Part shown: one piece after another, positions 16,047 to 24,810 of the stretch
Layout: each line of letters opens with the position of its first letter
Position numbering within the stretch: the stretch's first letter is position 1
Assembly: GCA_963772935.1 (NCBI GenBank)
Contig: CAVYZK010000009.1
Location: 1,054,001 to 1,118,000 of the forward strand
Length of the DNA stretch: 64,000 nucleotides
Direction of reading: 5' to 3'
DNA from: JANNNF01 sp963772935
GTDB lineage: Bacteria; Pseudomonadota; Alphaproteobacteria; Rhodobacterales; Rhodobacteraceae
Notes under the pieces: model-generated
What the model saw: the letters and a program-made list of their open reading frames with translations, nothing else
Database searches by the model: none
Told to the model about the DNA's origin: nothing
Program-made: the position numbers and the translations under genes

Positions 16047-18140
16047 ATGGCAACACTGAACACGAACGTGGCCGACCGGTCACGTCCGATGACCGGCGAG
16101 GAGAAGAAGGTTATTCTTGCTTCCTCGGCCGGCACGATTTTCGAGTGGTACGATTTTTACCTGTACGGCAGCCTTGCGGCCATTATCGGGGCGCAGTTCT
16201 TCACCTCGTTCCCCGAGGCCACCCGCAACGTGTTTGCGCTGCTGGCCTTTGCCGCAGGCTTTATCGTGCGTCCGTTCGGTGCGCTGTTCTTCGGCTCGCT
16301 CGGGGATCTGATCGGCCGGAAATACACGTTCCTTGTGACGATCCTGATCATGGGCTTTTCGACCTTCCTTGTGGGTCTTCTGCCCGGCTACCAATCCTGG
16401 GGCATCGCGGCACCCATCATCCTGATCGCGCTGCGCATGTTGCAGGGTCTGGCCTTGGGTGGCGAATATGGCGGGGCTGCGGTCTATGTGGCTGAACACG
16501 CGCCTGCCAACCAGCGCGGCTATTTCACGGCCTTCATCCAGACCACGGCCACGCTGGGCCTGCTGCTGTCGCTGATCGTGATCCTGTGCGTGCAGGGCTA
16601 TGTCAACGGCAACTACCCGGATCAGCCGGTGCTGGACGCGGCAGGGGTTGCCAAGACGCTTGCCGATGGCTCGCCCGAAATGATGAAGGCGTTCAACGCC
16701 TGGGGCTGGCGCATCCCGTTCCTGGGGTCGATCTTCCTGCTGATCATCTCGCTGTATATCCGCCTGCAAATGAACGAATCCCCCGCCTTCCAGAAGATGA
16801 AGAACGAAGGGGCTGCATCCAAGGCACCGCTGCGCGAGGCTTTCGGCACCTGGAAAAACGGCAAGATCGCGTTGATCGCGCTGTTTGGTCTGACCGCTGG
16901 TCAGGCAGTCGTCTGGTACTCGGGCCAGTTCTACGCGCTGTTCTTCATCCAGAACGTGGTCAAGGTTGACAGCTTCTCGGCCAACGTGTTCGTCGCGTGG
17001 TCGCTGATCCTCGGCACCGCCGGGTTCATCTTCTTCGGATCGCTGTCGGACCGGATCGGCCGCAAACCGATCATCCTTGCAGGCTGCCTGATTGCGGCGG
17101 TCACCTACTTCCCGGTGTTCAAACTGCTGACCCAGACCGCCAACCCGGCGCTGTATGCAGCCCAGCAGGTTCCGGTTGTGGTGACGTCGGACCCCGCAAA
17201 CTGCTCGTTCCAGTTCAACCCCACCGGCACGGTCAAATTCACCAACGCCTGTGACATCGTGAAGGCGCAACTGTCGCGGACCTCGGTCAACTCCACCACG
17301 GTGGATGCGCCCGCAGGCACAGTGGCAACGGTCAAGGTGGGCGAGACAGAGATCACCGCCTATGACGCCGGGGCCAATGCAGCGGCCATCGCGGCGGCGA
17401 AAACGGCCTTGGACGAGGTGAAGACAGGCATCGATCCTGCGGCCCTGACCACCCTGACCGATGCCGAAAAGGCACTGGCATCGGCCAAAGCCGTGGTTTC
17501 CACTGCGGACAAGGCGCTGGTGAAGGCCACCGCTGGCACCGATGATGCGGCCAAAGCGGCAGCACAGACGGCGCTTGATACCGCCAACGCCGCCGTGCCC
17601 CCGGCACAGGCCGCCTTGGATACCGCGCGTGCGGCAGTACCGCCTGCGGTGCTGGCCCCCTATGACGCTGCTGCGGCCACCCTGGCCACGGAAAACGGCG
17701 TGAAGGGTGCGTTCGAGAAGGCGCTGAACGACGCGCTTGGCGCGGCGGGCTATCCGCTGGTGGCCGACAAGAACACCACGGTCGCCAAGGCTGCGCATTT
17801 CTTTGACATCTTCACCGCGCAGAAGCTGACCATCGTGGCGATCCTGACGTTCCTGATCATCCTTGTGACGATGGTGTATGGTCCGATTGCTGCCATGCTG
17901 GTGGAACTGTTCCCGACCCGTATCCGCTATTCGGGTCTTTCGCTGCCCTACCACATCGGCAACGGCTGGTTCGGGGGGCTGCTGCCCGCCACCGCCTTCG
18001 CCATCTCGGCCCAGTCCGGCAACATCTATGCGGGCCTGTGGTATGCGATTGTGGTGGCTGTGATGACAGTGGTGATCGGGGCGATCTTCGTGCCCGGCGA
18101 CACCCACAAGAAGAACATCTTCGCCGACGACGCGAAGTGA
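16047..18140 (+). CDS. MFS transporter of the MHS (ProP/ShiA-like) family with a large Ala-rich extracytoplasmic insertion
   Basis: 697 residues, about 150-250 longer than usual. The N-terminal half is classic: SSAGTIFEWYDFYLYGSLAA, RPFGALFFGSLGDLIGRKYT and MLQGLALGGEYGGAAVYVAE. The second half has FFGSLSDRIGRKPIILAGC. Residues about 370-580 interrupt the fold before the last two helices. They have a Cys pair (CSFQF...NACD, near 385 and 401), then an Ala-rich coiled-coil-like segment with repeats such as ALDTANAAVPPA and ALDTARAAVPPA. Beside acs-adk it is a candidate acetate or monocarboxylate symporter. ATG 16047 follows GGAGGG. Confidence 0.88.
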   Translation: MATLNTNVADRSRPMTGEEKKVILASSAGTIFEWYDFYLYGSLAAIIGAQFFTSFPEATRNVFALLAFAAGFIVRPFGALFFGSLGDLIGRKYTFLVTILIMGFSTFLVGLLPGYQSWGIAAPIILIALRMLQGLALGGEYGGAAVYVAEHAPANQRGYFTAFIQTTATLGLLLSLIVILCVQGYVNGNYPDQPVLDAAGVAKTLADGSPEMMKAFNAWGWRIPFLGSIFLLIISLYIRLQMNESPAFQKMKNEGAASKAPLREAFGTWKNGKIALIALFGLTAGQAVVWYSGQFYALFFIQNVVKVDSFSANVFVAWSLILGTAGFIFFGSLSDRIGRKPIILAGCLIAAVTYFPVFKLLTQTANPALYAAQQVPVVVTSDPANCSFQFNPTGTVKFTNACDIVKAQLSRTSVNSTTVDAPAGTVATVKVGETEITAYDAGANAAAIAAAKTALDEVKTGIDPAALTTLTDAEKALASAKAVVSTADKALVKATAGTDDAAKAAAQTALDTANAAVPPAQAALDTARAAVPPAVLAPYDAAAATLATENGVKGAFEKALNDALGAAGYPLVADKNTTVAKAAHFFDIFTAQKLTIVAILTFLIILVTMVYGPIAAMLVELFPTRIRYSGLSLPYHIGNGWFGGLLPATAFAISAQSGNIYAGLWYAIVVAVMTVVIGAIFVPGDTHKKNIFADDAK

Positions 18141-18157
18141 TGTGATCCGGGTTTTTC

Positions 18158-18183
18158 GGGCCGGGGGCAATTCCCCCCGGCCC
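18158..18183 (+). terminator. GC-rich stem-loop after the MFS gene
   Basis: GGGCCGGGGG pairs with CCCCCCGGCCC across CAATT, 18 bases after the stop. No T-run follows, so it may protect the 3' end or pause transcription rather than terminate it. Confidence 0.5.
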
Positions 18184-18213
18184 GGCCCATCCCCCCGGCG
18201 ACAAAGGCCCGCC

Positions 18214-18618
18214 ATGACGCAAGCCCCCGCCCCTTCGGTTCTGCCCCCCCCATCGGTTCTGGTTGTCGAGGATGACGACAATATCGCCGCCGTGCTGGAA
18301 TATATCCTGCTGCGCGAAGGCTTTAGCCATCAACGCGTGGCAACAGGTGCCACCGCCCTTGCCGCGATGCAGACCCTGCGCCCTGACCTTGTGTTGCTGG
18401 ATGTGATGCTGCCCGAGGTGTCGGGCTATGACCTCTGCCAATCCGCCCGCCGCGACCCGGCCTTGCGCGCCATGCGCATCGTGATGATGACCGCCAGCGG
18501 ATCGGCCAACCAGCGCAGCCTCAGCCTGCAAGCAGGCGCAGACGGGTTCATCTCAAAACCTTTCGAGCTGCAAACCCTGCGCGACGAAATCCGCCGCCAT
18601 TTGCCCCAAACTCCCTAA
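18214..18618 (+). CDS. Single-domain response regulator (CheY-like receiver)
   Basis: 134 residues. SVLVVEDDDNIAAVLEYIL carries the acidic pocket, LVLLDVMLPEVSGYDLC the phosphorylated aspartate (near residue 66), VMMTAS the threonine switch, and DGFISKPFELQTL the conserved lysine. There is no output domain, so it must act through a partner protein. It lies 73 bases after the transporter on the same strand. In some alphaproteobacteria a receiver gene follows acetate/Acs transporter genes. No histidine kinase is in the window. Confidence 0.85.
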   Translation: MTQAPAPSVLPPPSVLVVEDDDNIAAVLEYILLREGFSHQRVATGATALAAMQTLRPDLVLLDVMLPEVSGYDLCQSARRDPALRAMRIVMMTASGSANQRSLSLQAGADGFISKPFELQTLRDEIRRHLPQTP

Positions 18619-18682
18619 ACTTTAATTCTAATTTTCATCCTCTTTGCATAAATATCCCGGGGGTGCGGGGGCTGGCCCCCGC
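18604..18682 (+). repeat. Dispersed intergenic module: CTAAACTTTA / TTTTCATCC / AAATATCCC plus hairpin
   Basis: Contains CCCTAAACTTTAATTC, AATTTTCATCCTC, TTTGCATAAATATCCCGGGG and then the hairpin GCGGGGGC-TG-GCCCCCGC (18665-18682). About 60 bases align with 41824-41880. The stop codon of the response regulator lies inside it. Confidence 0.65.
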
Positions 18683-18701
18683 TCGCCACCAGCCGCAAAA
18701 A

Positions 18702-18971
18702 CTACCTCCGAAACCGCAAAACCACAGCCCGCACCACCAGCACCCCCGCCAGAATAACCAAATTCGCCACCACCCCTGCCAGCAGCGCATCCCGCAAGGG
18801 CACCGCCGACCCCATGGTGGCCGGAATGATATAGGCCACAAACGCCACGCCCGCCGCCAAGGGCAGCAGCACCCCAGTGACGGCACGGTTGCGCGCCATG
18901 GTCAGCACCAGTGCCACGATCAGCCCGATGCGGAACGGGTCCATCAGATAGGCCAAGATCAGATCACGCAT
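18702..18971 (-). CDS. Small membrane protein of unknown function
   Basis: 89 residues starting MRDLILAYLMDPFRIGLIVAL. Three hydrophobic segments are visible: about 8-28, 34-52 and 62-85 (DALLAGVVANLVILAGVLVV). It ends RAVVLRFRR with positive charges, predicting a cytoplasmic C-terminus. I do not recognise a family. It lies 25 bases downstream of the pseudouridine synthase gene on the same strand, so the two may be co-transcribed. Confidence 0.6.
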   Translation of the reverse strand: MRDLILAYLMDPFRIGLIVALVLTMARNRAVTGVLLPLAAGVAFVAYIIPATMGSAVPLRDALLAGVVANLVILAGVLVVRAVVLRFRR

Positions 18972-18996
18972 CACACCGTCTCCTTCAAAACCCACA

Positions 18997-20053
18997 TCAT
19001 TTGCCAGCATCCGGCCCGGCCAACCGCAGCGCCTCGATCAGGCTCTGCATATCGGGCGGCAGCGGGGCCTCAAACTCCAGCACCTCGCCCGTTACCGGGT
19101 GTTCAAACCCCAGTGTCGCGGCATGCAGCGCCTGTCGCGGAAACGCCGTGCCAAGCCCGGCCGCCGCCTCGCCCAATATTTTGGGCGACAGGCGCCGTTT
19201 GCCGCCATAGGTCTGATCGCCCAGCAACCCATGCCCCGCATGGGCCATATGCACCCGGATCTGGTGGGTGCGCCCGGTTTCCAGCCAGCATTCCACCAAG
19301 GACGCCTGCCCCTTGAACTCCTCCACCACCCGCGCACGGGTTACCGCGTGGCGGCCAAAATCCCAGACCACGGCCTGCCGTTGCCGGTCGGTCTTGTGGC
19401 GGGCAAGCCCTGTGGCCAGCTTCAAGATCCCCGCCGCCTCAAACGTCACGCCCTTGATGCCCCGGATGCGCGGGTCATAGGCGGACGGCACGCCGTGCAC
19501 CACCGCCAGATAATGCCGGTTCACCGTATGCGCCTCAAACTGCGCGGCGAGGCCATGATGGGCGCGGTCGGATTTGGCGACCACCAGCAGCCCCGTGGTG
19601 TCCTTGTCGATCCGGTGAACGATGCCGGGGCGGCGCTGCCCGCCGATGCCGGACAGCGTGTCGCCGCAATGATGCAGCAGCGCGTTGACCAGCGTGCCGC
19701 GCGGCGTGCCGGGGGCCGGATGCACCACCATGCCCGCAGGCTTGTTGATCACGATCAGATCGCCGTCTTCCCAGATCACCTCCAGCGGAATGTCTTCGGC
19801 CAGCGTTTCCACATCCTCGGGCGGGTCGAGGCGGATCTCATAGACCTCGCCTTCGGTCACCTTGGCCTTGGGGTCCGTCACCGCCACCCCGCCGCGCAGA
19901 CACCGCCCCTTCGGCGATCATCCGCATCAGGCGTGATCGTGACAGCGCCGCTTCCTCTGGCACCAGCGCCGCCAAAGCCTTATCAAGGCGCAAGCCCGTG
20001 TCGTCACCAATGGTCAGCATCAGGGCGCTGTCGTCCTCAAAGGGTTCCATCAT
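18997..20053 (-). CDS. RluA/RluD-family 23S rRNA pseudouridine synthase, one frameshift
   Basis: About 351 residues with one extra base. The N-terminal S4-like part is LRLDKALAALVPEEAALSRS. The catalytic region has GDLIVINKPAGMVVHPAPG and the motif HRIDKDTTGLLVVAKSD with the catalytic aspartate; the C-terminal part is ETGRTHQIRVHMAHAGHGLL. The frame breaks near 19885-19895, where GCGCGGCGGGGTGG contains one base too many; the protein resumes as VAVTDPKAKVTEGEVYEIRL. The ATG at 20053 overlaps the divergent DUF6476 start; an internal ATG at 20020 (MLTIGDDTG) is an alternative. Confidence 0.88.
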
Positions 20054-20387
20054 GTCTGATACCTCATCCCAGCCGGACGATCAGCCACCGCTGCCGCCCT
20101 CACTGCGCTTTCTTAAAGGGTTGGTGATCGTGCTGACGCTCACCATGATCGGCGGTGTCATAACGGTCGTGGGGCTGCTTGTCACCCGGATGCCGCAGGC
20201 TTTTGCCACCACACCGAAAATACCCGCCGATCTGGTGCTGCCGCCGGGGACCAAGGCACAGGCCGTGACCTTCGGGCAGGGCTGGACGGCGGTGGTGACG
20301 GGCGACGACCGCATCCTGATCTTCAACACCTCCGGTCTGCTGGTGCAGGATATTGCCATCACCGCCAAAGCCCCGCCGATCAACTGA
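20052..20387 (+). CDS. DUF6476-type membrane-anchored protein
   Basis: 111 residues. A Pro-rich cytoplasmic start (MSDTSSQPDDQPPLPPSLRF) precedes one membrane segment (LVIVLTLTMIGGVITVVGLL). A periplasmic domain follows with GWTAVVTGDDRILIFNTSGLLVQDI. The family is found beside rluD-like genes in Rhodobacteraceae; its function is unknown. Its start codon overlaps that of the divergent pseudouridine synthase. Confidence 0.75.
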   Translation: MSDTSSQPDDQPPLPPSLRFLKGLVIVLTLTMIGGVITVVGLLVTRMPQAFATTPKIPADLVLPPGTKAQAVTFGQGWTAVVTGDDRILIFNTSGLLVQDIAITAKAPPIN

Positions 20388-20505
20388 CCTCCCTCGCGCT
20401 CTGGCTGTGCCGGGGCCTGAATGCGACATGCGGCAGGGCGCGGGCAGGATGGACCGGGGCCACCGTGCAGGCCAGCATCGCCCGACAAGGGTAAGGAGAT
20501 GTGGC

Positions 20506-21941
20506 ATGATCGGTGATTTGGGCGCGGCAGACGCCACGGAGCTTGCAGGGCTGGTCGCCCGGCGTGAGGTCACGCCCGACCGAACTGCTGGATGCGGCCC
20601 TTGCGGCGGTCGAGGCCCGCAACCCTGCCATCAATGCCGTGGTGCTGGTGCAGGAAGGGGCCGCCCGCCGTGCGATTGCCGATGGCCTGCCCGATGGTCC
20701 GTTCCGGGGGGTGCCGTTCCTGCTGAAGGATCTGGGCTGCGAGGCGGTGGATTTCCCGTCGCACAACGGATCGCGCCTGTTGGCCAATACCACCTATCCC
20801 GGCAATTCCGCGATCTTTGAGCGGATCGCGCCACCGGCGTCGTCACCTTTGGCCGCACCACCAGCCCAGAAGGCGGCATTGGGGCGGCGACGGAAAGTGC
20901 GGTCTACGGCGGCCCCACCCGCAACCCGTGGAACCTCGACCACACCTCGGGCGGGTCGTCCGGCGGTGCGGGGGCGGCGGTGGCGGCGGGGATCGTGGCC
21001 ATTGCGCATGGGTCGGATGGCGGCGGGTCGGTGCGGATACCCGCCGCGAGTTGCGGGTTGTTCGGCTTCAAACCCACCCGCGCGCGGCTGCCCGATGGCC
21101 CCTATTCCGGCGAAGGCTGGGCGGGCATGGCGATTGACGGCTTCCTGACCCGGTCGGTGCGCGACAGTGCCGTGATGCTGGACGCCTGCGCCGGGGCGGA
21201 TCTCGGCGCGCCCTATGTCGCCCCGGCGATGCCGATGGGCCATGCGCAGGCCATCAGCCGCCCGCCACGCCGCCTGCGCATTGCCGTCTGCGACACCACC
21301 TTTACCGGCGATGCGATTGACCCGCAGGTTGCCGCCGCCGTGCTGGAAACCGCCCGCCTGCTGGAAAGCCTGGGCCACCATGTTGAACCGGGCTGCCCGC
21401 GGCAGATGTGCCGATGATGATGCGGGCCTGGACCGATATCGTCGCCGTCGGCACCGCGCTGTCGATCCGGACGGCGCTGAAAGGCCGTGCGCTGACCGAT
21501 GATCTGGTCGAAGGCGTCGGGCGCGGCGCGCTGGCCCATGCCGAAACCCTGCACCCCACCCGCTATTTGCAGGCGGTGGGTGAGATTCACGATTTTGGTC
21601 GCCAGATGGCAGGCTACTTCCACACCGGCCCCGATATCCTGCTGTCGGCCACCTTGGCCGAACCACCCGCAAAGGTTGGCCGCTTTTCCCACAAGACGAC
21701 GGATTATCTGGCCTATCGCACCGGCCCCGAAGGCATCTTTGCCTATTCGCCCTTCTGCGCCGTGTTCAACGCCTCGGGCCAGCCTGCGGCGTCGCTGCCG
21801 ATGGCGATGTCTGACGACGGCCTGCCCATCGGCATCCACCTTGCCGCCCCCTACGGCGACGATGCCACCCTGATCGCGCTGTGCGCAGAGCTTGAGCGTG
21901 CGGCCCCTTGGGCACAGCGGCGCGCGCCGATGGCGGGGTGA
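20506..21941 (+). CDS. Amidase signature family enzyme, three frameshifts
   Basis: About 478 residues after repair. The Ser-cisSer-Lys triad is present: Lys in VPFLLKDLGCEA, the Gly/Ser-rich HTSGGSSGGAGAAVAAG, and GSDGGGSVRIPAASCGLFG with the nucleophile region. Frame breaks are an extra G near 20579 (ACGCCC-G-ACCGAA), a missing C near 20827 (expected ATC-CGC-GCC) and a missing G near 21397 (CCGGG-CTG). Total length 3n+2 agrees with this sum. It resembles 6-aminohexanoate-cyclic-dimer hydrolase-type amidases; substrate is unknown. ATG 20506 follows AAGGAG. The ABC importer genes follow. Confidence 0.82.
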
Positions 21942-21950
21942 CAGCACAGG

Positions 21951-21969
21951 TTTTGCTTGCAAAGCAAAA
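21951..21969 (+). terminator. Short hairpin after the amidase gene
   Basis: TTTTGCTT (21951-21958), loop GCA, AAGCAAAA (21962-21969), nine bases after the stop. It is AT-rich in a GC-rich context. It could separate the amidase transcript from the ABC genes or act as an operator. Confidence 0.45.
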
Positions 21970-21993
21970 TTCCCCGCGCCCTAATATGATCAA

Positions 21994-23065
21994 ATGACCA
22001 AGCAGAGAGACTCCGTCTTGTCAGATATCACCATCGAGGCCCGCAACACGGTCAAAGCCTTTGGTCAAGGCGACCACGCCGTCCGCGCCCTGGATGATGT
22101 TTCGGTGCAGATCAGGAAGGCCGAGTTCTTTACCCTGCTTGGCCCCTCTGGCTGTGGCAAGACCACCCTGCTGCGGTTGATCGCGGGGTTTGAGATGCCG
22201 ACCTCCGGGCAAATTCTGCTGGATGGGGCCGATATCACTTACCTGCCGCCCAACAAGCGCCCGGTGAACACGGTGTTCCAAAGCTATGCCCTGTTTCCCC
22301 ATCTGACGGTGGCGCAGAACGTGGGCTTTGGCCTTGAAATGCAGGGCCGCCCGAAGGCCGAGGTGGCCGCCACCACCGAACGGATGCTGGCTTTGGTGAA
22401 GCTGGAACCGATGGCCAACCGCAAGACCAGCCAGCTTTCAGGCGGGCAGCAACAGCGCGTGGCCCTTGCCCGCGCCCTTGCCCCCCGCCCCAAGGTGCTG
22501 CTGCTGGATGAACCGCTGTCGGCGCTGGACCTGAAACTGCGCAAGGAAATGCAGGTCGAATTGAAACGCCTGCAGGTGGAAACCGGCATCACCTTTGTCT
22601 TCGTCACCCATGATCAGGAAGAAGCCCTGACGATGAGCGACCGCATCGGCGTGATGTCGGCGGGCAAGCTGCAACAGGTGGGCACGCCCGCGCGATATCT
22701 ACACCAAGCCCGTCAACCGCTTTGTCGCCAGCTTTATCGGTGAGACAAATTTCCTGCCCGCCACCACCGCCCCCGGCGGCGTGCGGCTGGATGGTGGTGC
22801 GATGGTTGAGGTTGCGACCCCGGCTGCTGGCAAAGTGACCCTGACCATCCGCCCCGAACAGGTGCATCTGTCGCAGGATGCCGGGGCCATTCCCGCCACC
22901 ATCACCAACCTTGTGTATTTCGGCACTGACACCCATGCCCATGCCCGCCTGTCCGATGGCAGCGCCATCGTCGCCCGCATCCCCGCCGCCGAGGCTGCGC
23001 TGACCATCGGCCAGACCGTCGGCCTGCGCTTTGCCCCCGGTGCCGCGCAAGTGCTGGAGGATTAG
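21994..23065 (+). CDS. PotA-type ABC transporter ATP-binding protein, one frameshift
   Basis: About 356 residues. Walker A is LLGPSGCGKTTLLRL, the Q-loop is TVFQSYALFPHLTVAQNV, the signature is QLSGGQQQRVALARALAP, Walker B is VLLLDEPLSALD, and the switch histidine is in FVFVTHDQEEALTMSDRIGV. After an extra C near 22688 (ACGCC-C-GCGCGATATC) it continues DIYTKPVNRFVASFIGETNF into a TOBE-like C-terminal domain (VTLTIRPEQVHL). It energises the importer encoded by the next three genes. Such importers take up spermidine, putrescine or related compounds. Confidence 0.88.
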
Positions 23066-23068
23066 GGC

Positions 23069-23980
23069 ATGAGCCGCGCCGAAGACGCGCAATCCCGCGC
23101 AAGCGACCGCAACGGCTGGCTTCTGTCCGCACCCGCCTTGGTGCTGCTGGCACTGGCGGCGACCGGGCCGTTGCTGATTGTGCTGGTCTATTCCTTCCTG
23201 ACGCCGGGGTCGTATGGCAACGTCGAGTGGGTGTTTTCCTTGGATGGCTGGCGCGGCATCCTGTATACCCGCGATATCTTTGACGACAGCATGAAGCTGG
23301 CCGACGCGCATCTGACCATCTTCTGGCGGTCAGTCAAACTGTCGCTGATGACGACCGCCATCACCTTTGCCGTAGGCTTCCCCACCGCATGGTTCATCGC
23401 GACACGCCCCCCCGCACAACGTGCCATGTGGTTGTTTCTGATCACGATTCCGTTCTGGACCAACCTGCTGATCCGCACCGTCGCGATCAACGAGGTGATC
23501 CGCAACGAGGGCGTCCTCAACTCGGCCCTGATCGGTCTTGGCCTGATCGACCAGCCGCTCAAGATCATCTACACCGACACCGCCGTGCTGATCGGGATGG
23601 CCTATGTTTACCTGCCGCTGATGGTGCTGCCGCTGTTCGCCGCGATTGACCGGTTCGACATGCGCCTGCTGGAGGCCGGCTATGACCTGTACGGCAGCCG
23701 CCTTGCCATTCTGCGCCGGGTGATCCTGCCGATTGTCAAACCGGGGATCATTGCGGGGTCGATCCTCGTGTTCGTGCCCTCGCTTGGGGCCTATGTCACG
23801 CCGCGCGTGTTGGGCGGCGGCAAGAACATGATGATCGGCAACTTCATCGACCTGCAATTCGGCCAAGGGCGCAACTGGCCACTGGGGGCCGCGCTGTCGA
23901 TGGCGCTGCTGGTGGTGGTGACGGCGGCGCTGCTGTTCTATGTGCGGGCCGCGAACAAGGGGGACAACCCCCATGGCTGA
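23069..23980 (+). CDS. PotB-type ABC transporter permease
   Basis: 303 residues with about six membrane segments. The first hydrophobic segment is ALVLLALAATGPLLIVLVYSF. The EAA loop contacting the ATPase is EAGYDLYGSRLAILRRVILP, followed by KPGIIAGSILVFVPSLGAYV. It starts four bases after the ATPase stop and overlaps the next permease by eight bases. Confidence 0.9.
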   Translation: MSRAEDAQSRASDRNGWLLSAPALVLLALAATGPLLIVLVYSFLTPGSYGNVEWVFSLDGWRGILYTRDIFDDSMKLADAHLTIFWRSVKLSLMTTAITFAVGFPTAWFIATRPPAQRAMWLFLITIPFWTNLLIRTVAINEVIRNEGVLNSALIGLGLIDQPLKIIYTDTAVLIGMAYVYLPLMVLPLFAAIDRFDMRLLEAGYDLYGSRLAILRRVILPIVKPGIIAGSILVFVPSLGAYVTPRVLGGGKNMMIGNFIDLQFGQGRNWPLGAALSMALLVVVTAALLFYVRAANKGDNPHG

Positions 23981-24773
23981 GCGGTTCGAGGTTGCCCGCC
24001 TGCCCGGCTTTGCCACCGTGGCCATCGCGGCCTTCGTGGTGCTGTACCTGCCGATCCTGACGCTGGTGGTTTATTCTTTCAACGCAGGCCAATCGGTCGC
24101 GGTGTGGGAAGGGTTTTCGCTGTCATGGTACGCGAAGGCCTGGGGCAATGATGCTGTCAAGGATGCCACCCTGCGGTCCCTGCTGATTGCGGCCTGTGCC
24201 TCAGCCATATCAACCACCGTGGCGACCTGCGCCGCCCTTGGCACCACCCGGCGCCGCGCGTTCAAGGGGCAAACGCTGGTCTATGTGATGATCAACCAGC
24301 CGCTGATGGTGCCAGAGATTGTGACCGCCATCGCCCTGCTGATCTTCACCGCCAGCATCAAGGTGGCGACCGGGTATCAGGGCCTCGGCTATCTGATCCT
24401 TGCCCATTCGGCCTTCTGCATCCCCTTTGCCTACCTGCCCATCCGCGCCCGGCTGGAAGGCATGGATCTGAGCCTTGAGACCGCTGCCGCTGACCTCTAC
24501 GCCAGCCCCTTTGCCGCCTTCCGCCGCATCACCCTGCCCTTGATGGCGCCCGGCATTGCGGCAGGCGCGATGCTGGCCTTTGTCATCAGCCTTGACGATG
24601 TGGTGATCACCGAATTCGTCAAATCGGGGGGCCAAGATACCCTGCCGACCTACATGCTGGGCCAGATGAAGCGCGCGGTGACACCCGAGGTGAACGCCAT
24701 GTCTACCGTGCTGCTGGCGCTGACCGTGGCGCTGCTGACGGCCTTTTTCCTTCTGACCCGCAAGAAAACCTGA
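23973..24773 (+). CDS. PotC-type ABC transporter permease
   Basis: 266 residues with about six membrane segments. The first is FATVAIAAFVVLYLPILTLV. The EAA-like loop is ETAAADLYASPFAAFRRITL, followed by PLMAPGIAAGAMLAFVISLDDVVITEFV, the usual PotC/YdcV pattern. It forms a heterodimeric channel with the preceding permease. The ATG at 23973 lies inside the end of that gene. Confidence 0.9.
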   Translation: MAERFEVARLPGFATVAIAAFVVLYLPILTLVVYSFNAGQSVAVWEGFSLSWYAKAWGNDAVKDATLRSLLIAACASAISTTVATCAALGTTRRRAFKGQTLVYVMINQPLMVPEIVTAIALLIFTASIKVATGYQGLGYLILAHSAFCIPFAYLPIRARLEGMDLSLETAAADLYASPFAAFRRITLPLMAPGIAAGAMLAFVISLDDVVITEFVKSGGQDTLPTYMLGQMKRAVTPEVNAMSTVLLALTVALLTAFFLLTRKKT

Positions 24774-24810
24774 TGGGGACAAACCCCGCAGTCCAACAAG
24801 GAGAGACTTG

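Noticed and set aside
16080..18281. A 733-residue open frame antisense to the MFS gene
   Set aside because: The composition is that of a shadow frame, and the sense strand encodes a clear transporter.
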